A program made the position numbers and the translations under genes. The notes beneath the pieces are model-generated. The model saw only the letters and a program-made list of their open reading frames with translations. It searched no databases and was not told the origin of the DNA. From an uncultured Pseudoflavonifractor sp. (lineage in GTDB: Bacteria; Bacillota; Clostridia; Oscillospirales; Oscillospiraceae): a DNA stretch of 45,619 bases. Below are positions 23,581 to 32,509 of the stretch, piece by piece (position 1 is the stretch's first letter; every line of letters starts with the position of its first letter). Location of the stretch: positions 1 through 45,619 of the forward strand of contig CANDEE010000005.1 of assembly GCA_947383685.1 (NCBI GenBank), given 5' to 3'.

Positions 23581-24909
23581 ATGTCAAGACCTCTGGTCGC
23601 CATCGTAGGCCGGCCCAACGTGGGCAAATCCATGCTTTTTAATAAGCTCACCGGACAGCGCCTCAGCATTGTGGAGGACACCCCCGGCGTGACCCGGGAC
23701 CGCATTTACGCTCCCTGCGAGTGGCGGGGACGGAAGTTCGATTTGGTGGACACCGGCGGCATTGAGCCGGGAACCGACAGTGAAATGCTGCTCTTTATGC
23801 GTCAGCAGGCTGAAATTGCTATCCAGAACGCCACCGTCATCGTGTTTCTCTGCGACATCCAGACGGGACTCACCGCGGCCGACCAGGAGGTGGGGGCCAT
23901 GCTGCTGAAATCGGGCAAGCCCGTGGTGCTGGCGGTGAACAAGATGGACAAGACAGGCCTCACAGACCCGGAAATTTACGAGTTTTACAACCTGGGTCTG
24001 GGGGACCCGGTGCCCGTTTCCGCCGTCCACGGCCACGGCACGGGGGATTTGCTGGACGAGTGCTTCCAATACTTCCCTGAGGCTGACGAGGTGGAGGAGG
24101 ACGAGGACGTCATCAAGGTTGCCATCATCGGCAAGCCCAATGTGGGCAAGTCCTCTCTGGTAAACCGCATTTTGGGGGAGCAGCGGGTCATCGTCTCCGA
24201 CATGGCGGGCACCACACGGGACGCCATCGATAACTATTTTGAGAACAAAGAGGGGAAGTACCTGTTTATCGACACAGCGGGTATGAGAAGAAAATCCCGA
24301 GTGGATGACCGGGTGGAGAAATTCTCTGTCCTCCGGGCCACCATGGCCATTGAGCGCAGCGATGTATGCCTCATCCTCATTGACGCCAATGAGGGGGTCA
24401 CCGAGCAGGACACCAAGGTGGCGGGCCTGGCCCACGAGGCGGGGAAGGCCTGCGTCATCGTGGTGAACAAGTGGGACGCGGTGGAGAAGGACGACAAGAC
24501 TATGGACAGGATGACCAGGGACATCCGCCGGGACCTTGCCTATATGCCATACGCCCCCATCCTGTTCCTCTCCGCCCTCACCGGCTCCCGGGTGGATAAG
24601 CTCTTTGGGGTCATCAACGATGTGAACGAGCAGGCGTCCATGCGGATCTCCACCGGAATGCTCAACGATGTGCTGGCGGATGCTACGGCAAGAGTCCAGC
24701 CCCCCACGGATAAGGGCAAGCGGCTGAAGGTCTATTATATGACCCAGGTGGGGGTAAAGCCGCCCCATTTCGTGATTTTTTGCAACCGGGCGGAACTGTT
24801 TCATTTTTCCTACCAGCGGTATATCGAAAATCAGATTCGGGCCACCTTTGGCCTGAACGGTACCCCGGTGAAAATTACCATCCGTCAAAAGGGCGACAAG
24901 GAGGGGTAA
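23581..24909 (+). CDS. der: Ribosome-biogenesis GTPase Der (EngA)
   Basis: 442 residues from the ATG at 23581, after AAAGGAAGTGTCCCC; the 61-codon upstream reading includes the promoter and is rejected. Two GTPase domains in tandem are unique to this family: P-loop GRPNVGKS at 10-17 and GKPNVGKS at 184-191, each followed by DTGG / DTAG and NKMD / NKWD motifs, then a KH-like RNA-binding end (VKPPHFVIFCNRAELFHFSYQRYIENQIRATF). It is essential for 50S assembly in the cytoplasm. Followed by plsY and gpsA. Confidence 0.97.
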   Translation: MSRPLVAIVGRPNVGKSMLFNKLTGQRLSIVEDTPGVTRDRIYAPCEWRGRKFDLVDTGGIEPGTDSEMLLFMRQQAEIAIQNATVIVFLCDIQTGLTAADQEVGAMLLKSGKPVVLAVNKMDKTGLTDPEIYEFYNLGLGDPVPVSAVHGHGTGDLLDECFQYFPEADEVEEDEDVIKVAIIGKPNVGKSSLVNRILGEQRVIVSDMAGTTRDAIDNYFENKEGKYLFIDTAGMRRKSRVDDRVEKFSVLRATMAIERSDVCLILIDANEGVTEQDTKVAGLAHEAGKACVIVVNKWDAVEKDDKTMDRMTRDIRRDLAYMPYAPILFLSALTGSRVDKLFGVINDVNEQASMRISTGMLNDVLADATARVQPPTDKGKRLKVYYMTQVGVKPPHFVIFCNRAELFHFSYQRYIENQIRATFGLNGTPVKITIRQKGDKEG

Positions 24910-24911
24910 CA

Positions 24912-25586
24912 ATGCTGAGATATGTGATTGCGCTGTTGGGCTCTGCCGCTTTCTCTTACTTTTGTGGGTGCTTTAACGGAGCGGTGGTGGTGTCCAAATA
25001 TATTCTCCACGACGATGTCCGTACCCACGGCAGCGGTAATGCGGGATTGACCAACTTCTTCCGCACCTTCGGTGGGCCGCTGACCCTGGCGGTCATCCTC
25101 TGCGATGTGCTGAAGGCCATTGTGGCGCTGAAGGTAGGGGGATGGCTGTTCAGCCTTATGCCCCATGACATTTCCGGCCCTTCCGCGGACATGATTGCGG
25201 CAGGCGTCACTGCGGAATACTGGTCCGCCTGCTTCTGTCTTCTGGGCCATATGTTTCCCTGCATGTTCGGCTTCAAGGGGGGCAAGGGCATCCTCTCCGG
25301 GGGAACTATCGCCATTATGCTGGACTGGCGGCTGGCTGTGCTGGTTTGGGGCGGCTTTATTCTGCTGGTGGCTCTGACCCGGTTTGTTTCCTTGGGGTCG
25401 GTATATGCCGCCGCTGCTTTTCCCGTGGGCACCTGGCTCTTTGTGAGCCATGACCCAGCCATTATGGCTATGGCTGTTTTCTTGGGCGTACTTATCGTGT
25501 GGATGCATCGGGCGAACATTAAGCGGCTTTTGAAGGGCGAGGAAAACAAGCTGTCTTTCCATAAGAAAAAGGAGGGCGGACAATGA
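24912..25586 (+). CDS. plsY: Glycerol-3-phosphate acyltransferase PlsY
   Basis: 224 residues from the ATG at 24912, two bases after der; GGAGGGGTAACA is the site. Membrane enzyme that moves acyl groups from acyl-phosphate to glycerol-3-phosphate, the first step of phospholipid synthesis in Firmicutes. Motifs: GSGNAGLTNFFRTFGG near residues 37-52, the inner GHMFPCMFGFKGGKG near 115-129. Several membrane helices. Overlaps the gpsA start by four bases, which makes its product and that of GpsA (glycerol-3-phosphate) functionally coupled. Confidence 0.96.
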   Translation: MLRYVIALLGSAAFSYFCGCFNGAVVVSKYILHDDVRTHGSGNAGLTNFFRTFGGPLTLAVILCDVLKAIVALKVGGWLFSLMPHDISGPSADMIAAGVTAEYWSACFCLLGHMFPCMFGFKGGKGILSGGTIAIMLDWRLAVLVWGGFILLVALTRFVSLGSVYAAAAFPVGTWLFVSHDPAIMAMAVFLGVLIVWMHRANIKRLLKGEENKLSFHKKKEGGQ

Positions 25587-26584
25587 AGATCACCGTGTTA
25601 GGCTCCGGCGGCTGGGGAACGGCCCTGGCTTTGCTCCTGTTGGAAAATGGACATACCGTGACCCTGTGGTCATACAAGGAGGAGGAATCCGCCGCTCTCC
25701 GGGAGAAGGGGGAAAACCCTGTTCTTCCCGGCGTGGCCATTCCCAAGGAGTTGACGCTTACCTCCGATATAGCCTGCGTGAAGGACAGCGGCCTTTTGGT
25801 GTTGGCGCCCCCCTCCTTTGCTGTCCGTTCCACCGCCGCACAGGTAAAATCCTATCTGGCCCCCAGTGCGGTCATTGTCTCTGTATCCAAAGGAGTGGAG
25901 AAGGATACCTCCCTGACTCTCACTGAGGTCATCGCCCAAGAGGTGGGGGAAGACCACCCCATCGTGGCCCTGTCCGGCCCCTCCCATGCCGAGGAGGTGG
26001 GACGGGGAGTGCCCACTGTGGTGGTTTCTGCCTCCAAGGATGAAAAAAGCGCCAAGCTGGTTCAGGATGTGTTTATGAGCAGGCGTTTCCGGGTCTACAC
26101 CACCGACGACGTGGTGGGAGTGGAGCTGGGGGCGGCCCTGAAAAATGTCATCGCCCTCTGCGCCGGCATCAGCGACGGCCTGGGCTATGGGGACAACACC
26201 AAGGCGGCCCTTATGACCCGGGGCCTTACCGAGATGGCCCGCCTGGGGGAAGCTATGGGGGGCAGAAAGGAGACCTTCGCGGGCCTGGCCGGCCTGGGCG
26301 ACCTTATTGTCACCTGTACCTCCATGCATTCCCGGAACCGCCGCTGCGGAATTGCCATCGGCAAGGGAACGCCTCCGGAGCAGGCGGTGAAGGAGATGGG
26401 CATGGTGGTGGAGGGCTATTACGCCGCCGCCAACGCCAAGGCTCTGGCGGATAAGGTGGGGGTGGAAATGCCCATCACCCAGGCCGCCTGCCGGGTTCTC
26501 TACGGGGGCAGTTCTCCCCGGGAGGCCATGCTGGAGCTCATGACCCGGGAACGAAAGCAGGAGAGCGAGGAAAGCTGGGTTTAA
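25583..26584 (+). CDS. gpsA: Glycerol-3-phosphate dehydrogenase [NAD(P)+]
   Basis: 333 residues. GSGGWGTALA at 7-16 is the NAD(P)-binding glycine motif; LKNVIALCAGISDGLGYGDNTKAALMTRG near 190-218 holds the conserved catalytic Lys and the C-terminal domain start. Reduces dihydroxyacetone phosphate to sn-glycerol-3-phosphate, the substrate of PlsY encoded directly upstream with a 4-base overlap. In Bacillus and many Clostridia spoIVA often follows gpsA; here a bidirectional terminator and a convergent ClpC gene follow. Confidence 0.97.
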   Translation: MKITVLGSGGWGTALALLLLENGHTVTLWSYKEEESAALREKGENPVLPGVAIPKELTLTSDIACVKDSGLLVLAPPSFAVRSTAAQVKSYLAPSAVIVSVSKGVEKDTSLTLTEVIAQEVGEDHPIVALSGPSHAEEVGRGVPTVVVSASKDEKSAKLVQDVFMSRRFRVYTTDDVVGVELGAALKNVIALCAGISDGLGYGDNTKAALMTRGLTEMARLGEAMGGRKETFAGLAGLGDLIVTCTSMHSRNRRCGIAIGKGTPPEQAVKEMGMVVEGYYAAANAKALADKVGVEMPITQAACRVLYGGSSPREAMLELMTRERKQESEESWV

Positions 26585-26634
26585 AAAACAAAAAAGGACG
26601 CCCCGCATCTAAAAGGATGCGGGGCGTCCTTTTT
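26585..26634. terminator. Bidirectional terminator between gpsA and the ClpC-like gene
   Basis: AAAGGACGCCCCGCATC and GATGCGGGGCGTCCTTT form a 17-base stem with a six-base loop and T/A tails on both sides. Confidence 0.93.
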
Positions 26635-26666
26635 GATTGCCGCTTTCGCCGGAAAAGGTCAAAGGA

Positions 26667-29186
26667 TCATCCGGCGGGCAGTGCCAGAGGGGAGGGCAGC
26701 AGCTCCACGTGACTTTCTCTCGCTGTGACCGTCAGGGTACTGCCGGCAGCCAGCTTTCCAGACAGCAGGAGGGAGGCGGCGGGGTCCTCCACCTGAGAGC
26801 GGATAGCACGGCGGAGAGGGCGGGCTCCGTAGTCCGGATCAAAACCTGACCGGGTGAGGGCGGCTTCTCCCTCCGCGGTTACCTCCAGCGTTATCCCCAA
26901 TCCGGAGAGCCGCTGGGCGAGGCCTTCCAGCATTCGCTGAGTGATGGAGGAGAGCTGTTCCTGCCCCAACTGTCGGAAGACCATGATCTCGTCCAGCCGG
27001 TTCAGAAATTCCGGGCGGAAGGTGCGCTTGGCCTCCTCCATGACCGCTTCCTGAATCTCGGAAAGGGGGCGAAGGCCACCCTGCTCCGAAAGGGAGGAGA
27101 ACCCCAGCCGGGTCCGGGCGGTGATCTGCCGCGCGCCAACGTTGGTGGTGAGGATCAAAACACAGTTGCGAAGGTCCGCCTTCCGCCCCTGAGCGTCGGT
27201 GAGCTGACCATCCTCCAGGACTTGGAGCAAAACACCCCAAATGTCCTCGTGTGCCTTCTCAATTTCGTCAAAGAGCACCACCGACCAGGGCTTTCGCCGC
27301 ACCGCCTCGGTGAGCTGGCCCCCTTCCTCGTGGCCCACGTATCCCGGTGGGGAGCCCAGGAGCCGGGAGACGGTATGAGACTCCATATATTCCGACATAT
27401 CAAAGCGGATCAAGGCGTCTTCGCTGCCGAAAAGAGCCTCTGCCAAAGCGCGGCACAGCTCCGTTTTTCCCACCCCTGTGGGTCCCAGGAAAAGAAAAGA
27501 GCCCACAGGGCGATTTGGCTCCTTCAGTCCCACCCGGCTGCGGCGGATGGCCCGGGCCACGGCCTTGACCGCCTCATCCTGGCCTACCACCCGGTGGTGA
27601 AGGGTTTCTTCCAGTGTCAACAGCCTGTCGCTTTCCGAACGGGTGAGGGCGGTGACAGGTACGCCCGTCCAACTGGATACCACCGAGGCAATATCCTCTC
27701 CTGTTACCGACAGGGAGGAGCGGGAGAGAAGCAGAGAGGATTTTTCCCGTTCCAAGCTCTGCCGGAAATCCCCTTCCGCATCCCGGTACATGGCGGCCTG
27801 CTCAAAATTTTGGGCACGGATGGCGTCCTCCTTCCGTTGTCGGGCGTCTGCCACCTTGACTTCCAAGGACTGAAGGGCAGGAGGGAGCTGTACCCCCCGG
27901 AGCCGCACCCGGCTGGCGGCCTCGTCCATCAAATCCACCGCCTTGTCCGGAAGCCGCCTGTCGGGAAGATACCGCACTGACAGGCGGACGGCAGTGTCGA
28001 CGGCCTCGTCGGTAATAGAGAGCCGGTGATGCTGTTCGTAGCGGGGCCGCAGGTCCCGAAGGATACGGCAGGCTGCCTCCGGGGTAGGTTCGGCAATGGG
28101 GACAGGTTGGAACCGCCGCTCCAGAGCGGCATCCTTTTCGATATATTTACGGTATTCCTCGGTGGTGGTGGCTCCCACCACTTGCAGGTCACCCCGGCCC
28201 AGAGCGGGCTTGAGGATGTTGGCGGCGTCAATGGCTCCCTCGGCGGAGCCGGCTCCCACAATGGTGTGCAGCTCATCCAGAAAGAGGATCACGTCACCGG
28301 CCCGGCGAACCTCGGAGAGAATGTTTTTCACCCGCTCCTCAAATTCACCCCTGTACTTGGTCCCCGCTACCATGGAGGACAGGTCCAGGGCGACAAGCCG
28401 CTTAGCACGCAGGTCGTCGGGGACCCGGCCTCCGGCGATGGCCAGGGCGAGCCCTTCTGCCACGGCGGTTTTGCCTACTCCCGGTTCCCCGATAAGAGCG
28501 GGGTTGTTTTTCCGCCGCCGGGCCAGAATTTCCACCACCCGGCGGACCTCCTCCTCCCGGCCCGAGACCGGGTCCAGCTCTCCGGCTGCTGCCAGGGCGG
28601 TCAAGTCCCGGGAAAACTGGTCCAGCAGCTTGGTGGAGGCGCTGGGCCGCTCCTCCCGCTCCGGGCGGCGGCGCTCCGCTGGCCGTGGCTCAGAGGCTCC
28701 AAAAGCGGCGGTCACGTCTCCCAGCAGCCGCCGGGGGTCCTTACCCGCGGCGGCAATGACCCGGCCCGCCGCGCTGTCCCGCTGCTGCAAAAGCCCAGTG
28801 AGCAGATGTCCCGTATCTGCCCGAGCGGCCTGACAGCGGCGGGCGTTGTTGAGGGCAAGCTCCAAGCATTCCCGGCACCGGGGGGTAAGCCCCTGGGTGG
28901 GAAGCCCTCCCGCAGCTCCCAGGCCTACGAGCCGCACCAAGGCGCTCCGCAGTACTTCGGCGGTAAGTCCTGCGGAGGCAAGGGCTTTGGCGCCCGCTCC
29001 CCGTCCCTCCCGGGCAATGCCCAGCAGCAGATGCTCGGTGCCTACATAGCTATGGCCCAGTTCGGCGGCGCTTTCCTGGGCCAGCCGGAGGGCAGTCTCT
29101 GCCCCAGAGGTAAATTCTATGGCGCTTATGACGGCGTCAGCTCCTTTCTGTATCAGACCCAGCCGGTTAGCGGAAGGCAACTGCAA
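26667..29186 (-). CDS. clpC: ClpC-like Hsp100 ATPase
   Basis: 839 residues if read from TTG 29186; a less certain later start is discussed in the findings. Clp_N repeats about 25-165, first AAA domain with Walker A GEPGVGKT at 233-240, a shortened middle domain (ALQSLEVKVADARQRKEDAIRAQ, the M-domain coil), second AAA domain with GPTGVGKT near 570, and a loop RLGFSS in the second domain at the place of the ClpP-binding IGF/VGF loop. So it probably feeds substrates into ClpP. There is no ctsR-mcsAB operon beside it. Stand-alone ClpC paralogue is possible. Divergent from ferredoxin. Confidence 0.93.
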   Translation of the reverse strand: MQLPSANRLGLIQKGADAVISAIEFTSGAETALRLAQESAAELGHSYVGTEHLLLGIAREGRGAGAKALASAGLTAEVLRSALVRLVGLGAAGGLPTQGLTPRCRECLELALNNARRCQAARADTGHLLTGLLQQRDSAAGRVIAAAGKDPRRLLGDVTAAFGASEPRPAERRRPEREERPSASTKLLDQFSRDLTALAAAGELDPVSGREEEVRRVVEILARRRKNNPALIGEPGVGKTAVAEGLALAIAGGRVPDDLRAKRLVALDLSSMVAGTKYRGEFEERVKNILSEVRRAGDVILFLDELHTIVGAGSAEGAIDAANILKPALGRGDLQVVGATTTEEYRKYIEKDAALERRFQPVPIAEPTPEAACRILRDLRPRYEQHHRLSITDEAVDTAVRLSVRYLPDRRLPDKAVDLMDEAASRVRLRGVQLPPALQSLEVKVADARQRKEDAIRAQNFEQAAMYRDAEGDFRQSLEREKSSLLLSRSSLSVTGEDIASVVSSWTGVPVTALTRSESDRLLTLEETLHHRVVGQDEAVKAVARAIRRSRVGLKEPNRPVGSFLFLGPTGVGKTELCRALAEALFGSEDALIRFDMSEYMESHTVSRLLGSPPGYVGHEEGGQLTEAVRRKPWSVVLFDEIEKAHEDIWGVLLQVLEDGQLTDAQGRKADLRNCVLILTTNVGARQITARTRLGFSSLSEQGGLRPLSEIQEAVMEEAKRTFRPEFLNRLDEIMVFRQLGQEQLSSITQRMLEGLAQRLSGLGITLEVTAEGEAALTRSGFDPDYGARPLRRAIRSQVEDPAASLLLSGKLAAGSTLTVTARESHVELLPSPLALPAG

Positions 29187-29244
29187 ACCCTTGGGACATG
29201 TTGCTTTACAAGAAAAATATACCCAGCTTTTGCGGAATTTAGCA

Positions 29245-29272
29245 TTGAATTTTGAAAAAGGTATGGTATAAT
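29245..29272 (+). promoter_or_regulatory. Ferredoxin promoter
   Basis: TTGAAT (29245-29250), 16 bases, perfect TATAAT (29267-29272). Confidence 0.75.
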
Positions 29273-29308
29273 GATTTCAGTTTTTAGTGACTTGGAGGTG
29301 TAAAACCA

Positions 29309-29479
29309 ATGGCCTATGTCATCAGCGACGCTTGCGTGAGCTGCGGCGCCTGTGCCGACGCTTGCCCCGTCTCCGCCATTTCCCAGGGGGACAGCCAATA
29401 CGTCATCGACGCCGGCACCTGCATCGATTGCGGCACCTGCGCCGGGGTCTGCCCCGTTGGCGCTCCCTCTCAGGGCTGA
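29309..29479 (+). CDS. 2[4Fe-4S] ferredoxin
   Basis: 56 residues, a classical clostridial low-potential ferredoxin. Two CxxCxxCxxxCP clusters: Cys9, 12, 15, 19 and Cys38, 41, 44, 48, in MAYVISDACVSCGACADACP and CIDCGTCAGVCP. It carries electrons in the cytoplasm for pyruvate oxidation, hydrogenase and related enzymes. The site TTGGAGGTG and a strong promoter imply high expression; a terminator directly follows. The gene is too short for most ORF cut-offs but there is no doubt about it. Confidence 0.97.
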   Translation: MAYVISDACVSCGACADACPVSAISQGDSQYVIDAGTCIDCGTCAGVCPVGAPSQG

Positions 29480-29492
29480 GAGAAGGAACACA

Positions 29493-29537
29493 AAAAACAA
29501 CCGCGCCATCCATTTGGATGACGCGGTTGTTTTTTTG
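29493..29537. terminator. Terminator after ferredoxin
   Basis: AACAACCGCG-C-CATCCA and TGGATG-A-CGCGGTTGTT form a long stem with one mismatch followed by a T run. Confidence 0.9.
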
Positions 29538-29579
29538 CGTCTGCGCGGGAGAGGCCCTGCCGGCATCCTGCCATTTTTC

Positions 29580-30344
29580 TTACAGGGTGCTGCCAAAATC
29601 GCTGACGATGGCCTGACCGGTGATGGCCCGGGACTCATCGCTGGCGAAAAACAGCAGGATGTTGGCCACATCATCGGGCATACACACGCCCACCCGCAGA
29701 TCGGAGTGCTTGCCCATCTGCCCGAACATATCAGCGTCCATATTATCGGCGCCCATTCCGGCGGTCATGGGGGTGGCGATAGAGCCGGGACACACCACGT
29801 TGCAGCGGATGCCCTGTCCGGCAAACCGAAGGGCAGTGTGCTTGGTAACGCCCACAATGGCGGCCTTGGAGGCCACGTAGGCGGCTCCGCCGCAGCCCAT
29901 CACGCCCGCCACGGAAGCCACATTGACAATGGAGCCAGCCCCGGCCTTGGTCATTTCAGCCACAGCCTCCTGGATGCAGAACATGGTGCCCTTGGTGTTG
30001 ATGTCCACCACCCGGCTGATGACCTCGTCCTCCACCTTGTCAATGGCCTTCAGGCCCTCATCCAGCACGCCGGCGTTATTTACCAGAATATCCACCTTGC
30101 CATACGCCTTTATGGTTTCGGCCACCAGATGCCTGGCGTCCTCATGCTTGGAAATGTCGCAGACAACGGGGAGGACCTCGCCGCCATCGGCCTTGATTTT
30201 GGCGGCAACCTCCTCCAACTGGGCCTGGCGGCGGGCGCTGATGATCACCTTGGCCCCCTCCTTGGCAAACAGCATGGCGGTGGCGGCGCCCACGCCGGAG
30301 TTGCCGCCGGTGACGATGGCTACCTTACCCTTTAAACGATCCAT
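29580..30344 (-). CDS. Short-chain dehydrogenase/reductase (SDR)
   Basis: 254 residues from the ATG at 30344, eight bases after AGGAGG; an ATG six bases earlier is too close to the site. Classical SDR: TGGNSGVGAA at 12-21 for NAD(P) binding, NNAG near 88-91, SIVNVASVAG with catalytic Ser, YVASK with catalytic Tyr and Lys. Close relatives include 3-oxoacyl-ACP reductase FabG and sugar/alcohol dehydrogenases; substrate unknown. It has its own promoter (30394-30422) and lies downstream of dinB. Confidence 0.92.
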   Translation of the reverse strand: MDRLKGKVAIVTGGNSGVGAATAMLFAKEGAKVIISARRQAQLEEVAAKIKADGGEVLPVVCDISKHEDARHLVAETIKAYGKVDILVNNAGVLDEGLKAIDKVEDEVISRVVDINTKGTMFCIQEAVAEMTKAGAGSIVNVASVAGVMGCGGAAYVASKAAIVGVTKHTALRFAGQGIRCNVVCPGSIATPMTAGMGADNMDADMFGQMGKHSDLRVGVCMPDDVANILLFFASDESRAITGQAIVSDFGSTL

Positions 30345-30393
30345 AATCATGTCCTCCTAAAATAAAAATATTTGAGATACACAAGCAAGGAGT

Positions 30394-30422
30394 ATTGTAT
30401 CACCCTGGAAAGGGAAAAGCAA
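30394..30422 (-). promoter_or_regulatory. Promoter of the SDR gene
   Basis: Minus strand TTGCTT (30417-30422), 17 bases, TACAAT (30394-30399). Confidence 0.55.
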
Positions 30423-30490
30423 CCAGCAACGTGAAACTTTTAACAAAATTTTCCCAAAGGATCAGACGCAAAGGAAACACGGCCTCCGGC

Positions 30491-31699
30491 TTATGGGACG
30501 GTATCTTCCTTCTCCTTCATCCTGGCCGGGGAGATGGCTTTCCGTCCGAACTTTCCCCGTATCCCGTCCATAGCCCGCTCTATCCTTTCCACCTTTTCCC
30601 GTTTTGGGGAAGCGTCCGGGGTAAGCAGGTCAAGCTGCTCCCCGGCCTGGTCTGCGGGCATCAGGTTTTGAGCCGTCACTGTCAGTGCCCGGACCGGAGC
30701 ATTGGGGTTCCAGGACTGCTCCAGCAGCTCCATGGCGGCCTGAACAATTTCCCGGGCCAAATAGGTGGGCGCCGCCAGGGGCTTTTGGCGGGAGATGTCC
30801 TTAAAATTGGGGTCCCGGACGGTAATGTTTACAGTGGCGCATTTCATATCAAGCTGGCGAAGCCGTCCCGCTACCTCGTCGGACAACAGGGTTATGCCGG
30901 AGCGCAGCTCCTCCCAGCCCACCAGGTTTCGGGGAAAGGTAAGGCCGTTGCCCACCGACTTTGGGGGAGGCAGTTCCCGGGCAGGGACTACCGGGGAGCG
31001 CTCCGCACCGGCGGCATAGTCATAGAGCGCTCCGCCCTGCTTACCCAGCAGCCTTATCAGGGCGTTCCGGTCGGCTTGGGCCAAATCCCCGATGGTCTGA
31101 ATGCCGTAACTCTCTAAGGTTCTTGTCGACGCCCGGCCTACAAAAATCAGGTCTCCTACCGGGAGGAGCCACAGCAGCTTCCGGTAATTCTCCCGGGTGA
31201 TAACGGTGGTGGCGTCAGGCTTTTTATAGTCGCTGCCCATTTTGGCAAAAATCTTGTTGAAGGAAACCCCGACAGAAATGGTAAGGCCCAACTCCTCCCG
31301 TACGGTTTGCCGGATGAGGTCGGCAAGCCCGCCGCCGTCGGTATGGAACAGGTGGAGGGAACCGGTGACGTCCAGCCAGCTCTCGTCAATGGAGAAGGGC
31401 TCTACAAGGTCGGTAAAGCGCTCGTATATCTCATTAACCAGCTTAGAGTAGTGGTGATATTTTTCGTGGTGGGCGGCCAAGAGCACCAACTCGGGGCACT
31501 TCCTCCGGGCTTGCCACACCGTTTCGGCAGTCTGTACCTTAAACCTTTTTGCCGCCTCGTTCTTTGCCAGGATGACCCCATGACGGCTGGAGGGATCGCC
31601 GCACACCGCTACGGGCCGGTTCCGAAGCTCAGGATGCTCCAACAGCTCTACCGAGGCATAGAAGCTGTTCAAGTCACAGTGTAAAATGACGCGATCCAT
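30491..31699 (-). CDS. dinB: DNA polymerase IV (DinB, Y-family)
   Basis: 402 residues from the ATG at 31699 after AAAGGAGGGATCACCC; a start 11 codons earlier is inside the leader. Catalytic residues are visible: HCDLNSFYASVE at 7-18, the SIDESWLDVTG motif near 100 with the DE pair, and VGVSFNKIFAKMGSDYKKP near 136. The C-terminus has the little-finger domain. Error-prone translesion synthesis in response to damage. The promoter carries a LexA-like site in its spacer. Confidence 0.94.
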   Translation of the reverse strand: MDRVILHCDLNSFYASVELLEHPELRNRPVAVCGDPSSRHGVILAKNEAAKRFKVQTAETVWQARRKCPELVLLAAHHEKYHHYSKLVNEIYERFTDLVEPFSIDESWLDVTGSLHLFHTDGGGLADLIRQTVREELGLTISVGVSFNKIFAKMGSDYKKPDATTVITRENYRKLLWLLPVGDLIFVGRASTRTLESYGIQTIGDLAQADRNALIRLLGKQGGALYDYAAGAERSPVVPARELPPPKSVGNGLTFPRNLVGWEELRSGITLLSDEVAGRLRQLDMKCATVNITVRDPNFKDISRQKPLAAPTYLAREIVQAAMELLEQSWNPNAPVRALTVTAQNLMPADQAGEQLDLLTPDASPKREKVERIERAMDGIRGKFGRKAISPARMKEKEDTVP

Positions 31700-31722
31700 G
31701 GGTGATCCCTCCTTTCTTTTAT

Positions 31723-31751
31723 AATATAGCACATTCGTTCGAGAAAAACAA
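31723..31751 (-). promoter_or_regulatory. Promoter of dinB with LexA-like site in the spacer
   Basis: Minus strand TTGTTT (31746-31751), 17 bases, TATATT (31723-31728). The spacer contains GAACGAATGTGC (31729-31740), one mismatch from the Firmicute LexA consensus GAAC-N4-GTTC. Confidence 0.55.
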
Positions 31752-31775
31752 CCCCCACGGATTACCGTGGGGGTT
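31742..31775 (-). terminator. Terminator of the leftward ribU gene
   Basis: AACCCCCACGG and CCGTGGGGGTT pair with a four-base loop; on the minus strand the stem is followed by a T-rich tail TTGTTTTTC. Its tail is also the -35 of dinB. Confidence 0.85.
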
Positions 31776-31795
31776 GAAAATTTGGAAAAAGAAAC

Positions 31796-32503
31796 TCAGA
31801 TGACCTTGGCCAGCACCAGGCCCAGGAACACGGCAGTGGCCGCCAGGAAAAGGGCTACCACGCTGATAGCGATGTTACGGCTTTTGCTGGACTGCTCTGT
31901 GCCCGTGGATTCGGGAACCAGACGGGCCCTCCGCAGGGCTACCACAACGGGCTTATAGAGAAACATGGTGAGGGCGCCGTTCATCAGCCCCTTGGTCAGG
32001 TTAAAGGGCAGGAATACGGGAACCAGCATTTCCGCAATGGCGGCCCGGGGCATTCCCTGGTAGATGGGGGTGACCAGGTAGTTCCACAGCATCATGGTGG
32101 CGGTCATGAATACGCCGCCGATGCAGAGCCCCAGCACGGCCCACTGGAAGGAACGGCGCTTTTTATAAAGATAGGCGGCGGGACAGAGGAAGGAACATGT
32201 GGAGATGATGTTCATGAGAAGTCCCCATGGGCCGGTGGAGCTGACGGTAATCATTTCGATAAGGGAGACGATGGCAGACACGCACAAAACGTTCAGAGGC
32301 CCAAAAATGAACCCGCCGATGGCAATGACTACATCCTTCAGATCAAATTTCAGGAATCCGGCTACTGCCATCCCGGCAAAGATGGTTTTGGATAGGTACA
32401 TGACCACATAGGCCACGGCGCAAAGCATACCCGTGCAGGCGATGGTGCGGACGTCAAAGGCGGACTTGGAACGGGTGTGGGCGGTAGAACTCAGCTCAGA
32501 CAT
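31796..32503 (-). CDS. ribU: Riboflavin ECF transporter S-component RibU
   Basis: 235 residues from the ATG at 32503, nine bases after AAGGAG; the upstream start at 32632 would run through the riboswitch. Six membrane helices, e.g. CTGMLCAVAYVVMYLSKTIF and FLKFDLKDVVIAIGGFIFGP, the latter the RibU-type segment preceding helix 3. The FMN riboswitch upstream makes riboflavin the substrate. The shared ECF energising module (EcfA, EcfT) must be encoded elsewhere. C-terminal extra helix (AISVVALFLAATAVFLGLVLAKV) is longer than in short RibU forms. Confidence 0.94.
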   Translation of the reverse strand: MSELSSTAHTRSKSAFDVRTIACTGMLCAVAYVVMYLSKTIFAGMAVAGFLKFDLKDVVIAIGGFIFGPLNVLCVSAIVSLIEMITVSSTGPWGLLMNIISTCSFLCPAAYLYKKRRSFQWAVLGLCIGGVFMTATMMLWNYLVTPIYQGMPRAAIAEMLVPVFLPFNLTKGLMNGALTMFLYKPVVVALRRARLVPESTGTEQSSKSRNIAISVVALFLAATAVFLGLVLAKVI

Positions 32504-32509
32504 AATAAA

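Noticed and set aside
23584..24912. 442-residue open frame opposite der
   Set aside because: Runs exactly across the Der GTPase with its two P-loops; no ribosome site or family motif on the minus strand.
28026..29255. 409-residue open frame opposite the ClpC-like gene
   Set aside because: Low-complexity Pro/Gly/Arg-rich translation typical of antisense reading of a GC-rich gene.
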